From Neoarius graeffei (taxonomy: Eukaryota > Chordata > Actinopteri > Siluriformes > Ariidae), in contig NC_083579.1 in NCBI RefSeq assembly GCF_027579695.1, positions 73,777,871 to 73,841,870 on the forward strand: DNA of 64,000 nucleotides, given 5' to 3'. Both the position numbers and the translations under genes were made by a program. Positions 22,340 to 34,700 of this stretch are shown piece after piece. Numbering within the stretch: position 1 is the stretch's first letter; every line of letters begins with the position of its first letter. The notes below the pieces were generated by a model. It did not search any database. It saw only the letters and a list, made by a program, of their open reading frames with translations, and had not been told where the DNA came from.

Positions 22340-22790
22340 AAGAAATTGATTGATTACTGTTCGGAATCAATCAATCAAGCAAAGAAGAAGGATATAAAAA
22401 TAAAAAAAAATAAATAATAAAAAATACAATAATCAAAACATTGTCATAAACAAACAGAATAGCATAGCCACAAGGCAGTAACATAATAATGTTCAGAAAG
22501 GATTAGGAAGAAGTAAATAACCTATCAAATCCTAACCCTCTATACCACTGCTAATCAAACGTCACTTTCTGCCATAATAAACTATATATACAAAAGAAAA
22601 CAAAAGCAACAAACAAAAGAAAACATACCAACATACCAAGACATACCAACATGGTATAATATCGACCAAATCAAATCATATATACAGATACTTATGTTAT
22701 GCATATATACACACATACAATACATATATACAGTACATATATGTACACATACCTATAACTATACACAAAAGACAAGAAGACCAGTCACAG
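22340..22790 (-). mobile_element. LINE 3' tail, second copy
   Basis: Same text as 14940-15300 including GCATAGCCACAAGGCAGTAA, bounded by ATTGATTGATT / AATCAATCAATC. Confidence 0.6.
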
Positions 22791-23194
22791 ACTTACTCTC
22801 AATTTCATCATCACCTATATAGTCTGCCTGTCCTCATTCTCATATATTTCTCATATGACATCTCATTATATTATTCATCCAAAGGTGAAGTAACATTGCG
22901 CTCAGGTGACAATTCCATATTTCAATGAAAAATCGCTAGCTGCTAAACTTGGTCTACACAGACTGTGCACTGAAACTGTGCAAACTCTCGCAGCCTGCTG
23001 GCACTTCCGCAGGTAACGTCACGAATCTGGCTCCAGACTCCCTTGGGATTTTTCCAGATGCATTTTATTTTATTTTTTTCTGCTGTAGACAGATGGCCTT
23101 GTGCAAAATTATCCTTCTGGATGAGTGTGTAAAGGGACATACTTTCATGTAAAAAAAAAAAAACCCAAATTGGTCCAGGATATGCACTTTAAGG

Positions 23195-24453
23195 GTTAAC
23201 AGACTTTTGCACTCAACAACATATGTATAGGTGAAAGAAGAGACACGTCAATTGTGGACTGAACAGATGGCCTTGTGGTGGTGCACAGCAGATTATTTCA
23301 GAATGTTTAATCACTGATAAGGGAATCACCATACTTTGAAGTGAGAGCATGAAAATGAGCTTAGCGTGACTTCTTGGTTCGTGTATTTTGCTTTTTTGTG
23401 GCCTTGCCATCATTGAGGAACAATCATAGAATTTGTTCTGGGTACTGGAAATCCATTGTTATGTTCAATAAAGCTTTTTGATCAAATTAATTTACATGGG
23501 GGGGTGCATGGAGTGTTTGACTTGAATTATGTTCCCTGACCTGTTAGATAAAGGAAGACTGCATGAACAAAATAAACACAGCTAGGACCGACCCCCAGAA
23601 TAGGATCCAATGATAGGCTGAAATTATGGTGGGTGTGTATCTGAGTGTGTGAGCGAGAGTGCTGTGCTACTCTGAGTAACACAACAAGCACATCTATACT
23701 TAGTCTTAGTCTTAAGCACGAACTCTCAGGTATATTGCATTTCACATTATTACAGCACCATAGGCTCAGGCCCATATGGGCTGCAGCAAGTGCATATAAA
23801 CATTGCAGCTGTAATATCATGTCTCATAATGCTGCTTCTAACTAAAAGTGATTGTACTAACTGATAAAACTGACAACATACTTGAAAACGTGGTTATGAT
23901 ACACACATGGATAGCTAGATGCCATCAGCTGAGTTCCCTCCTTATCTATATTCAGGCTAAACACGTGGGACACTGTGATCCTGCAATAACGGTCAGCAAG
24001 GTCTGTTATCATCACGTCAGAAAACAAATATTTGAAAGTGGCCTTGGCTGCATTTTCTGATCACAGTGTACACCCTTTTAAACCACTGTAGGATAAAAGT
24101 ATACTTAATAATGTGTTCGTTTTCTTTCTCTCTCTCTCGCGGTATGTATACTCCTGCAGCCTGATGTGATGAAAGTGCTGATTCATCCTCATGGAACCCA
24201 TAAACATTGCACTTCCTAAAACAGTTTCAAGGTCATGCTTGTTTTAGTGGATAATATCAGTCGGATACTGTAGATTTTGTACCTTTCAAGAATCATAAAG
24301 CTGTGCGCTTTCCAGGACTGCCATTTACAATACGAACATCCTTTTAATTCACTTACTTCTATGGGTTGTATGGATTAAAATATTAAACAGTTAGCACTTG
24401 TTATAGTTTTTTGGTCACTTGGGCAAATTCATTTCAGTGTCACAATAAATACA
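23195..24453. other. Non-coding, no gene recognised
   Basis: Random short frames only; a short (TC)n tract near 24125-24139. Confidence 0.4.
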
Positions 24454-24455
24454 TA

Positions 24456-25971
24456 CAGTGGTGCTTGAAAGTTTGTGAACCCTTTTAGAATTTTCTATAT
24501 TTTTGCATAAATATGACCTAAACATCATCAGATTTTCACACATGTCCTAAAAGTAGATAAAGAGAACCCAGTTAAACAAATGAGACAAAAATATTATACT
24601 TAGTAATTTATTTATTGAGGAAAATGATCCAATATTACATATCTGTGAGTGGCAAAAGTATGTGAACCTCTAGAATTAGCAGTTAATTTGAAGGTAAAAT
24701 TAGAGTTAGGTGTTTTCAATCAATGGGATGACAATCAGATGTGAGTGGGCACCCTGTTTTATTTAAAGAACAGGGATCTATCAAAGTCTGATCTTCACAA
24801 CACATGTTTGTGGAAGTGTATCATGACACGAACAAAGGAGATTTCTGAGGATCTCAGAAAAAGCATTGTTGATGCTCATCAAGCTGGAAAAGGTTACAAA
24901 ACCATCTCTAAAGAGTTTGGACTCCACCAATCCACAGTCAGACAGATTGTGTACAAATGGAGGAAATTCAAGACCATTGTTACCCTCCACAGGAGTGGTC
25001 GACCAACAAAGATCACGCCAAGAGCAAGGTGTGTAATAGTTGGCGAGGCCACAAAGGACCCCAGGGTAACTTCTACGCAGCTGAAGGCCTCTCTCACATT
25101 GGCTAATGTTCATGAGTCCACCATCAGGAGAACACTGAACAACAATGGTGTGCATGGCAGTGTTGCAAGAAGAAAGCCACTGCTCTCCAAAAAGAACATT
25201 GCTGCTCGTCTGCAGTTTGCTAAAGATCACGTGGACAACCCAGAATGCTATTGGAAAACACTACATTCCAGCATAAGAACCTTATCCCATCTGTGAAACA
25301 TGGTGGTGGTAGCATTATGGTTTGGACCTGTTTTGCTGCATCTGGGCCAGGACGGCTTGCCATCATTGATGGAACAATGAATTCTGAATTATACCAGCGA
25401 ATTCTAAAGGAAAATGTCAGGACATCTGTCCATGAACTGAATCTCAAGAGAAGGTTGGTCATGCAGCAAGACAACGACCCTAAGCACACAAGTCGTTCTA
25501 CCAAAGAATGGTTAAAGAAGAATAAAGTTAATGTTTTGGGGAATGGCCAAGTCAAAGTCCTGACCTTAATCCAATCGAAATGTTGTGGAAGGACCTGAAG
25601 TGAGCAGTTCATGTGAGGAAACCCACCAACATCCCAGATTTGAAGCTGTTTTGTATGGAGGAATGGGCTAAAATTCCTCCAGGCCGGTGTGCAGGACTGA
25701 TCAACAGTTACCGGAAATGTTATTGCTGCACAAGGGGGTCACACCAGATACTGAAAGCAAAGGTTCACATACTTTTGCCACTCACAGATGTGTAATATTA
25801 GATCATTTTCCTCAATAAATAAATGACCAAGTATAATATTTTTGTCTCATTTGTTTAACTGGGTTCTCTTTATCTACTTTTAGGACTTGTGTGAAAATCT
25901 GATGTTTTAGGTCATATTTATGCAGAAATATAGGAAATTCTAAAGGGTTCACAAACTTTCAAGCACCACTG
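24456..25971 (+). mobile_element. Tc1-like transposon B
   Basis: Ends CAGTGGTGCTTGAAAG and CTTTCAAGCACCACTG, TA at 24454-24455 and 25972-25973. 1516 bp, no later insertion, same family as copy A. Confidence 0.95.
24823..25760 (+). pseudogene. Tc1-family transposase with internal deletion and frameshift
   Basis: Starts MTRTKEISEDLRK, with the helix-turn-helix TISKEFGLHQSTVRQIVYKW. Comparison with copy A shows that about 85 bp are missing after AFAKDHV..CYWK near 25258, removing the first catalytic motif WTDET and shifting the frame. The second motif QQDNDPKHT is kept near 25464-25490. A 2-bp insertion (GGGG for GG) near 25537 shifts the frame again before the third motif. Inactive. Confidence 0.88.
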
Positions 25972-27289
25972 TAGTACGGTACTTTCTATAGAGTTAATGT
26001 AGGTAATGCCATCTTTACATGCTAGCCAATGTTTGAATGTGTCACTTGGATGCAGATATGTAGCCTGTCCTGCTGTGTGCCCATTGGAGTGGATTTCTAT
26101 CTGGACTCTCATAATTTTGGGGAAGTGAGCAGTGGAATTTTCGACCTCAGTGTGCACAGTTTTGTAGGTGAATATGAATTACATATATAGAGGATATTAC
26201 ATTTGTGTGAAGATATGAAGTTTGTTTGAGTAGTGAACATATGAGTGAGCAAAGTGAACGAGTGAAAATATTTTCAACACGAGAAGATAAACTTCATGTC
26301 TTTGCACAACCATGTAATGTTCTTTATATTATATGGACACATCCACACACAAATAAATACACAAGTTAATCAAAACTTTCATTTTGAACCGGTTACCCAT
26401 TTTGACAACGCACATCAAGTCAGCAGGAAAATATTGGGAGTGACATCATCTGAGTGAAATATCAGGAATTATTATACATACAGCCCACCTTTTCCATGGA
26501 ATAAAAACATGTATTCTATTCCCTTTTAGCTGGTTTATTGATGGCATGCAATATTATCATAATCGCTTATCCTCCATGTATTATGCCACTCTCCACAATG
26601 GAGAATGAGCATGCAATATTGTTATATTACACGTTGTCAAGACAACACAACGTCACATGTTGGAGCTCGTGCAAAGATCCAATGACAACTTTTCTGCTGC
26701 ACGTGCGCACAATCATTCCTTTGTCAGCCAGGAAAGAGAGATGAGGCTAAATCACTAGGTTTAAGCCCTAAATAAATAAACTGAAACTAAAGATGCACTG
26801 AACACCCAAAAGGCTATCAAAAATTCATATATTTTTCATGCATATTTACAAAAGAAAAAAAAAATACCAAAAGGACATCGAAAAACTGGAAAAAAGAGAC
26901 AGACATAAAACTTCTGTGCTAGCGAGTGACAGTTTGTAAACAAACATGGCCGTGAGGTTTGCTTCATTAAATATGGAAGATTGAGAGAATTTTGGCTGCC
27001 AGGTCGCTTCGTTGTGTGTAGCTGTCAGTGTTGATTTTAAAAGTAACTAAGTAAAATTACATCAGGAAACTTAAGTCTGAGTGAAAAATGCTGTGGTGAA
27101 TGTGTGTGGAAGAAGAGTCTTGGGACAGAAATCTTAGTTTCTTGGTCATTAGCCTGTGCTACTGGTGAATGCTACAGCGTCTGGAAGGTGAATTCAGCGC
27201 CGTGCTGATGAACGCTACAGCGGCTGTAGGTGACTTCACTGTCACTAGTGGCACCAACTTGTGGGTAAGCTAGTGTTGGCCTTCAAGAA

Positions 27290-27292
<3 letters not shown>

Positions 27293-27337
<45 letters not shown>
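27293..27337. repeat. (GT)n microsatellite
   Basis: About 22 units of GT. Confidence 0.95.
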
Positions 27338-27339
<2 letters not shown>

Positions 27340-27340
27340 A

Positions 27341-27467
27341 TAATATTGGCTGGCTTTTTTCATAGTACATCAGATATTCCATTCAGCTAACTCGTCTTTG
27401 ACTCATTCAATATCATGCTAGCTGAATGGAATACATCTGATATACCACTCAAAGCCAGCCAATATTA
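27341..27467. mobile_element. Palindromic MITE
   Basis: Arms of about 50 nt, outer ends TAATATTGGCTGGCTTT / AAAGCCAGCCAATATTA, inner CCATTCAGCTA / TAGCTGAATGG. Confidence 0.65.
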
Positions 27468-27994
27468 TTTAAATATGACACTCAGATCCACAATGTTTTG
27501 TATGAAAAATGTGAGTTTTCAACACAAGATAAACTTCATATATTCAAGCCAACATTTGATGTTATTTTATTATATAGACAAACAAAAATTAGCCAAATTT
27601 ATCAAAACAAGTCAATTTCCTCACGAGTGACAGAGACTTACGTCACGGTTTTGGTACTCTATGACCTGGCTGTAGCTCTTATGAAAAATATGAGTGCCGT
27701 ATTTCCAAGTAAAACACTCGTGTCCATATACAACCCCAATTCCAAAAACACTGGGACACCGTAAGACAAAAACAGAATGCGATTTGAAAAGTCATAGAAA
27801 CCCTGTTTCATTGAAAATAGTACAAAGACAACATAAAATGTTGAAACTGAGAAATTGTGTGTTTTTTTTTTAAAGTATGCTCATTTTAAAATCAACACAT
27901 TTCAGAAAAGTTGGAACAGGGACAACAAAAGACTGAAAAAAAGTAGTGTAATGCTAAACCACCTAATTTGGTTAATTAGCAACAGGCCAGTAAC

Positions 27995-29640
27995 ATGATT
28001 GGATATAAAAAGAGCATCCCACAGAGACAAAGTCTCTCAGAAATAAAAGTGGGGAAAGGTTCACCGCTCTGTGAAAGAATGCATGTGCAAACAATACAAC
28101 AATTTAAGAATAAAATGTTCCTCAGCATAAAACTGCAAAGAATTTGGGGATCACATCTATGGTACATATCATTAAAAGGTTCAGAGAATCTGGAGAAGTC
28201 TCTGTATGCAAGAGACAAGGCTGAAAACTGACATTGGATGCCTGTGATCTTCAGGCCCTCAGGAGACACTGCATTAAAAGCAGACACGTGTTGTGACATC
28301 ACGAAAGGTTGGCTAGCTCTCAGCGGGACCCTTCAATCAGTGCAAGGACACAAAGGTTAAAATAAATCAAGATTTTTAATGTTATGCCAGGAGATTAAAC
28401 AGAAAAGGTATCTCAAAGTCCAATGTTCAAACAAAGATGGATTCCCAAAAGTCAAAGTCTCTGGCTTTAGAACAAAATTATAGGTGGGTTTCCTTCAGTC
28501 CAATATCCTTTTCACAGAACAAACAAAATCTTCTGCCTTACTTTGAGTCCAGTCAACAATCCCTGTAGCCTTCAGCCCAGTAGCAGGCATTCATAACACA
28601 GGTAAGTATTTCAGACAAGCAGTTTGATGAATACACCACTCAGCAGGAGAGTCCATGAACCTCTCTCCTCCACATTCACACTGGGAGTTTTGAGCTCTCA
28701 CAAAGCCCTCTTACTCATTAGGCCCTCATTGGCCACAGGTGTGTTGCCGTGTTGGGTGCTGAGGGTCAAGTTCCCAACTCCACCACCAGATGGAGTTATA
28801 GCTGCTTGTTGTTGGAGCCATCTACGTGTGACATAGCGCCCCTCGACGACGCAGCCTCTCGGGATATCACAGTGTCTGTAGTGGAAATCACTGTATGGGC
28901 TCAGGAACACTTCAGAAAACCATCATCTATGAACACAGTTCATCACTGCATCCACAAACAAGTTAAAACCAGATATAAACAATATCCAGAAACACTGCTG
29001 TGTTCGCTGGGCCTGAACTCTTTTACGATGGACTGAGGTGAAGTGGAAAACTGTCCTGAGAGCTGATGAATCGAAATTTGAAATTCTTTTTGGAAATTAT
29101 AGACACCGCATCCTCCAGGCTAAAGAGGAGAGGGACCATCTAGCTTGTTATCAGCACGCAGTTCAAAAGCCAGCATCTGTGATGGTATGGGGGGGGGCAT
29201 TAGTGTACATGGCACAGGTAGCTTGTACATCTGGGAAGGCATCATTAATGTAGAATGATATATACAGATTTTGGAACAATGCTGCCATCCAGGTGACGTT
29301 TTCTTCAGGGAAGGCCTTCCTTCTTTCAGTAACATTGAAATTATTTCAATGACAAACCGCATTCTGCACGTATTACAACTGCATGGCTCCGTAATAAGAG
29401 TCTGGGTGCTAAACTGGCCTGCTGCAGTCCAGACCTATCTCCCATTGAAAAACATTTGGTGCATTATGGAACACAAAATACGACAAAGGAGACCCTGAAC
29501 TGTTGAGCAACTGAAATTGTATTTCAGGCAAAAACGGGACATTTCACTGCCAAAACATTTGGTCTCCTCAGTTCCCAAATATTTACAGAGAGAGTTGTTA
29601 AAAGTAGAGGTGATGCAACACTGTGGTAAACATGACCCTG
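27995..29640 (+). pseudogene. Tc1-like transposase, decayed
   Basis: Pieces in order on the + strand: LSEIKVGKGSPLCERMH near 28035; [22 protein letters not shown] near 28890-28960; KWKTVLRADESKFEILFGN near 29041-29100; VQKPASVMVWG near 29160-29190; NWPAAVQTYLPLKNIW near 29412-29460. The catalytic second Asp region is degraded and stops are frequent. Confidence 0.75.
28292..28871. mobile_element. Solo LTR inside Tc1-like C
   Basis: Begins TGTGACATC and ends GATATCACA (TG...CA), flanked by GTGT at 28288-28291 and 28872-28875. Copy D shows the empty site, ACACGTGTCTG, directly. 580 bp. The internal part of the retrotransposon was presumably lost by LTR recombination; strand not determined. Confidence 0.75.
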
Positions 29641-29852
29641 TCCCAACTTTTTTGAAACGGGTTGCTGACATCAAATTCAAAATGAGCACATATTTTTCAA
29701 AAAACAATAAAATTTCTCAATTTCAACATTTGATATGTTGTCTTTGTAGTATTTTCAATTAAATGTAGAGTTTCCAGGATTTGCAAATTATCGCATTCTG
29801 TTTTTATTTACAATTTACACAGCATCCCAACTTTTTTGGAATTGGGGTTGTA

Positions 29853-30174
29853 ATATAATGCTTTACTTTCTACAACACACAAGCAGTGTTGATCATTGTG
29901 TAAAATAACATTTAGTTCTGTGGAATCATCTCTTTGGTTATTATCTCTTTGGTTATTGGTCATCTCATTGGTCAAATAAATAATCAAATGAATGATCAAT
30001 GCTGCATTAAGTTTGTAGTTTATTGTAAAGATTTCACAAAAGACATGCAGTTCAAAGAAACAGTCCAAGAAAGTGATTAATTTAAATGACATCAGAGTGT
30101 GTGGTTTTTAAGAAAATAATCTGAAGATGAAAAATTGAAACATGCCAGAATCTACATGTGCAGTATTGTGCAGC

Positions 30175-30207
<33 letters not shown>

Positions 30208-30845
30208 GGGGGTAAGTGAAAAGCATTAACATATTATATACTCTATTATGTACACTATATACGATGAATAACATATTAAAATAAACTTTTCTGTTAAACA
30301 TTAAAATGTTTTCTTCTTTAGGAGTCAAACAGGATGTAAGAATAGGTGAAATCACTATGCCCTCTAGTGGTTGTTGTTGCTATTTGGTGCTACAGGTCAC
30401 CAGTCAGTCCTGCTACTGGTGTTGAATATCCTCAGAATTTTAAGGAGCATTCATACACAGCCTTTGAAAAGACACTGTAATCCAAAAATAGTTGTAGGCA
30501 TTCCAGTAGTAACTATAAAGTCGTATCTGACTGCACGTTATTTAGTCTTTATGTAAATGTATTGGTTAATCCCAGAGACATCCGATCCATTGGTTAGTGG
30601 TAAGAACACAGTTAATATAGTGGGAAATAATAAGAGGGAGGCAGAAAAGTGGCTTAAGCTGAACTATACAAAATCTGGAATTATCCTTCATTGTTTATCA
30701 AATTCTAAAACCAGACAAGGCATCTTTGTGGACAAAGAACACATGGACAGTATAATGTAATGTAATTAATATGAGATATTTTCTTATGTACCAAGTGTAA
30801 GGATGATAGAAACTGTAAGTGAGATTTTTACATCTGATTACACAT
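29853..30845. other. Non-coding with a GT microsatellite
   Basis: No gene. (GT)n at 30177-30205. Confidence 0.45.
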
Positions 30846-30847
30846 TA

Positions 30848-31392
30848 CAGTACCAGTGAAAAGTTTGGACACCCCTACTCATTCACAGGTTTTTCTGTAT
30901 TTTGACTATTTTCTACATTGGAGAACAATACTGAAGACATTAAAACTATGAAATAACATATTGAACATAAATTGAATTCTGTGGAAACCAAAAAAGCATT
31001 AAGAAGAAACAAATTATGTGTCGTATTTTAGATTCTTCAAAGTAGCCACCATTTACCTTGATGATGCTTTGTACACTATTGGCATTATCTTAACCAGCTT
31101 CATGATGTAGTCAGCTGGAATGCTTTTCAATTAACAGGTGTGTCTCGTCAAAAGTTAGTTAGTGCAATTTCTTGCCTTCTTAACGAGTTTGAGATGAAAT
31201 AGTAAATAATAAAAATACAGTAAATAGCTCTATTCCACAACTGTAGTAATCCATATTATGTCAAGAACCGCTCAACTAAATAAAGAGAAACAACATCCAT
31301 CATTACTTTAAAACATGAAGTGTCTTTTAATTTATAAAAATAAAGAAAAACCATTGAATTATAAAGTGTATCCAAATTTTTTACTGGTACTG
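30848..31392. mobile_element. Tc1/mariner-type MITE, copy 1 (just 3' of kcnk17)
   Basis: Ends CAGTACCAGT and ACTGGTACTG, TA on both sides (30846-30847, 31393-31394), 545 bp, no coding. It ends 70 bp from the kcnk17 stop codon and so probably lies in its 3' UTR or just beyond. Confidence 0.85.
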
Positions 31393-31462
31393 TATGTATG
31401 ATCTATATATACTGTATGTGTGTGTGCGTCTGTATCCTACCAAAGTGTCTTGTATGAACAGA

Positions 31463-31704
31463 TTATTCACAGACATCATCTTTTTTCTCTTCCTCAAGAT
31501 CTTTCTGCTGTATTTCCGGTAGCTCCTGGTCTTGTGATTTGTTTGCCTTGTTGTGGTTTTCCCCTGATTTAAGGTAAGCATTTAAGTGCCCCAGAAGGTC
31601 AATAGAGTGATTGATCAGTAAAGCCAGCCAGGCCATGCCAAAAAATATCCAAACTCCCAAGATGCATCCGTACCACTCAGGGTAATTCTTGTCAGGGTCA
31701 TAAT
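31463..31704 (-). CDS. kcnk17: kcnk17 exon 5 (TM4, C-terminus)
   Basis: 242 bp, acceptor CTTTCAG|AT, TAA at 31463-31465. Encodes [12 protein letters not shown] and an acidic/basic tail. Confidence 0.88.
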
Positions 31705-34700
31705 CTGAAAGGCAAGGCATGGTAAAAAAGAGACAATGAGGGTAAGCACATAAGTAAATGAGCTCTTAGGTGTGGTGTTTCCATAGTTTGTGTATGTGGG
31801 TGTGGATTTCAAAACCTTACTTGCAACAAAATCTCCAAAGCCTACTGTACTGAGTGTGATAAAGCAATAGTAGATGCCCTGTGAATAGGTCCAGCCTTCA
31901 TACACTTGAAAAAATAGCATAGGGATGACCAAATAGAGGATTCCTGAGCCAATAAAGGCTGAAAAGTGGAGTAACACCAGCGTAACTTTCTGATAAATGA
32001 AGAGAAAAATATGCACTAAAGAGGAATGTAACATAGAAATCTGTTTATTTATTCAATGTTTTTATTATTTGTTCAAACTGCTCATTTATTTATATCTATT
32101 TAAACTATCACAATGTTGTGGATGGACTGAGGATTCACCTGGTGGTTGGTCTTTTTCGCAATCATGGTACAGAAATTTCTTTCGATGGCCAGCATGTACT
32201 TGCCTACTTGATTCAAGACCACCATGTTAAGTGGGATTCCAAAAATGGCAAAGATCACACAAAATATCTGACCAGGCATTGTACTCGGGCTGATGTTCCC
32301 ATAGCCTTTGCAGAACAGAACAGTTCCCATAGATAATCACAGTGGCAATCAAAAAATGACATATTTTAACTGCTAGAATGCAACAAATATTTATGTAGAC
32401 AGGCTAGAAAGGCAAGACTATACTAAGTTCAATATAGGGTTAATATCTTGTACTAAGCACAAAAAAAGTCATATTAGCAAACATGCAACCCACAAGATCA
32501 ATCCTATTGTGCTGTCTTACCAATAGTTGTCACCACTGTGGCAGCAAACACTGCTGAGCTGGTGAACTTCCAGAAGCCTCCTGCTGTGTGGTTACTTGTC
32601 AAACTCACCCCATTGGTAGATATCTCGTGCATAAACTTAAACACAGTAATAAGGAACACCATATCAGTCTTCAGCACACAGATAACATATTATTACTGTA
32701 AACTGTTTTCATGCAATAATAATTAATATTGCAACTGAATCTCCAGTGAACTAAAACCCCATCAACTTTGAAGGTTAAATCTTTAACTCTACAAAAATGT
32801 TTATAATAGTCTATTTTCACTTCCAGTAGCTGCTGTAGCAATTTATTTCCTCAGTTCATACCAAGACATAACATAGCATGTTTTCCAAGCACCGTATTAA
32901 ATCAACAAAATGCCGTATCAATTTCCAAAAATTGGTAAAATATTTGGTTAAGTCATAGATACTGATCATTTCTGCTTACTGATCATTTCTGCTTCAAGGA
33001 CTGATGTTATATTACTGATGAGAAGTAATTCAACGTTAAATTATTATATTGTACAGTATTTCATTGTCACGGAAACACATTAATTTTGTTTTATCTTTTA
33101 TCTGTTTTTTTTGTGTTGGCATTGTAATCTTAATTCATTACAGTGATGTAGTGTGTATTATTTTGTTATTTGCACAGTTGTATCCTGTAGTTTAATTAAA
33201 ATTACTATAGAACAGAAAATCTGGAAACATGCACCTATATTTGTAACACAAGTAATGTTCTCAATCCTTCAGCTAAAGCCATATGACAGGCCAACTCAAG
33301 TTGGTAAAACAATACAAACATTATTAAATATGCTTGTTTCAGATTTTAAAATAACCATACTTTAAGAACTAGGGAAGCCAATCTATTGGCTTATTTGCAC
33401 TGCAAAGTGTACTTATTATCTGCTTGGATTTTCACATGAACACAGCAGTTGTATTTTGAACTGCGAATAGTACTCTCCCAGTGTTATTATCTTCATCACA
33501 ATCATCATCATCATCATAGTTTATTATGGCATTCACTGAGGGAAATTCATTAATTGAATTCATCAACTGAATATTCATTTCAGGCAATTTGATACCCAGC
33601 TTTGTAGAGACTATTATAATTATATCTGTACAGCAATTACAATTCTTTACCCCAATCCAACACACTGAATTAAATTCACTTATTTCCTCTTCAGAATCAG
33701 CTTATCTCTTAGACCCGATAGCTACAAATTTCCTTTAAAAATACCAAATGCAATTTAACCTCCATTAAAAATATTACACTTCTCCCTTAGCATTGGCTAT
33801 CAACCTACATTTTTGTAAACTAGCAGTGATCAAACCACTGATAAAAACCTGACCTTGATTCTTTTCACATGTCAAACCACAGGTCAACATTGTCTGTGAA
33901 GATTCTCAGTCATCCAGGTCATAGTAAATTGTGGGTGGTAAAAGAGAGCAACTGGACTTGCTTGAAGATTCTTGAAGATGTTTCACCTCTCATCTGAAAG
34001 GCTTCTTCAGTTCTGTCTGGCTAATAGGGAGTATCAGGTATTTATCCTCTCATGGATGAAAAGCAGTCCTAAGGTGTCGTTGAGTCATTCTGTTGGTGTG
34101 GGCCACTGGGGGCTGGGTGTGAACGGCCTAGAGAGTCGTTGGAGTAATCAATGGTTGTTGGTTCTCTCTGTCCTCCTGTGAGTCACTGAAAACAGCTGGG
34201 TTTTGGTGTGCATTCAGTTGTCTGGGAAGTATGCCAAGGACTGCATTGTAGGTGGCTGATAAATGGTGTCTTAGACCACCACCTCTGTTCAGTGATGGCT
34301 GTTCCAGGTTGACAAAAATGGCTTCTTTAACTCCTCGCTCATACCAATGATCCTCTCTGGCTAAAATGATTGGTATGAGCGAGGAGTTAAAGAAGCCATT
34401 TTTGTCAACCTGGAATGGCCATCACTGAACAGACACCATTTATCAGCCACCTACAATGCAGTCCTTGGCATACTTCCCAGACAACTGAATGCACACCAAA
34501 ACCCAGCTGTTTTCAGTGACTCACAGGAGGACAGAGAGAACCAACAACCATTGATCACTCCAATGACTCTCTAGGCCGTTCACACCCAGCCCCCAGTGAC
34601 CCACACCAACAGGATAACTCAACAACACCTTAGGATTGCTTTTCATCCATGAGAGGATAAATACCTGATACTCCCTATTAGTCAGACAGAACTGAAGAAG

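Larger units (their letters stand above)
21811..23188 (+). mobile_element. THAP-containing DNA transposon relic with TTAA duplications (Kolobok-like)
   Basis: A perfect 16-bp inverted repeat, CCTTAAAGTGCATATC, stands at 21805-21820 and, inverted, at 23179-23194. Each copy holds TTAA at the element border (21807-21810 and 23189-23192). A THAP-domain start lies inside. TTAA target sites together with THAP are features of the Kolobok superfamily. A LINE tail has inserted at about 22340-22790. The catalytic region is absent. Confidence 0.7.
25974..27728. other. Repeat-rich non-coding stretch
   Basis: No gene. A GT microsatellite lies at 27293-27337 and a palindromic MITE at 27341-27467. Text at about 26250-26400 and 27510-27640 (…CAACAC..AGATAAACTTCAT…) is similar and in the same direction, suggesting two copies of one diverged repeat. 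Confidence 0.5.
27731..29850 (+). mobile_element. Tc1-like transposon C (CAACCCCAATTCC ends), split by a solo LTR
   Basis: Ends CAACCCCAATTCC and GGAATTGGGGTTG, TA at 27729-27730 and 29851-29852. The element is about 1.54 kb once 28292-28871 is removed, and the removed form matches copy D at 41360-41395. Confidence 0.88.

Noticed and set aside
31463-32635. Processed or partial K2P pseudogene lacking exon 1
   Set aside because: Exon 1 with matching phase, TM1 and cap was found at 47182-47406 in the same orientation, and all splice sites are good.
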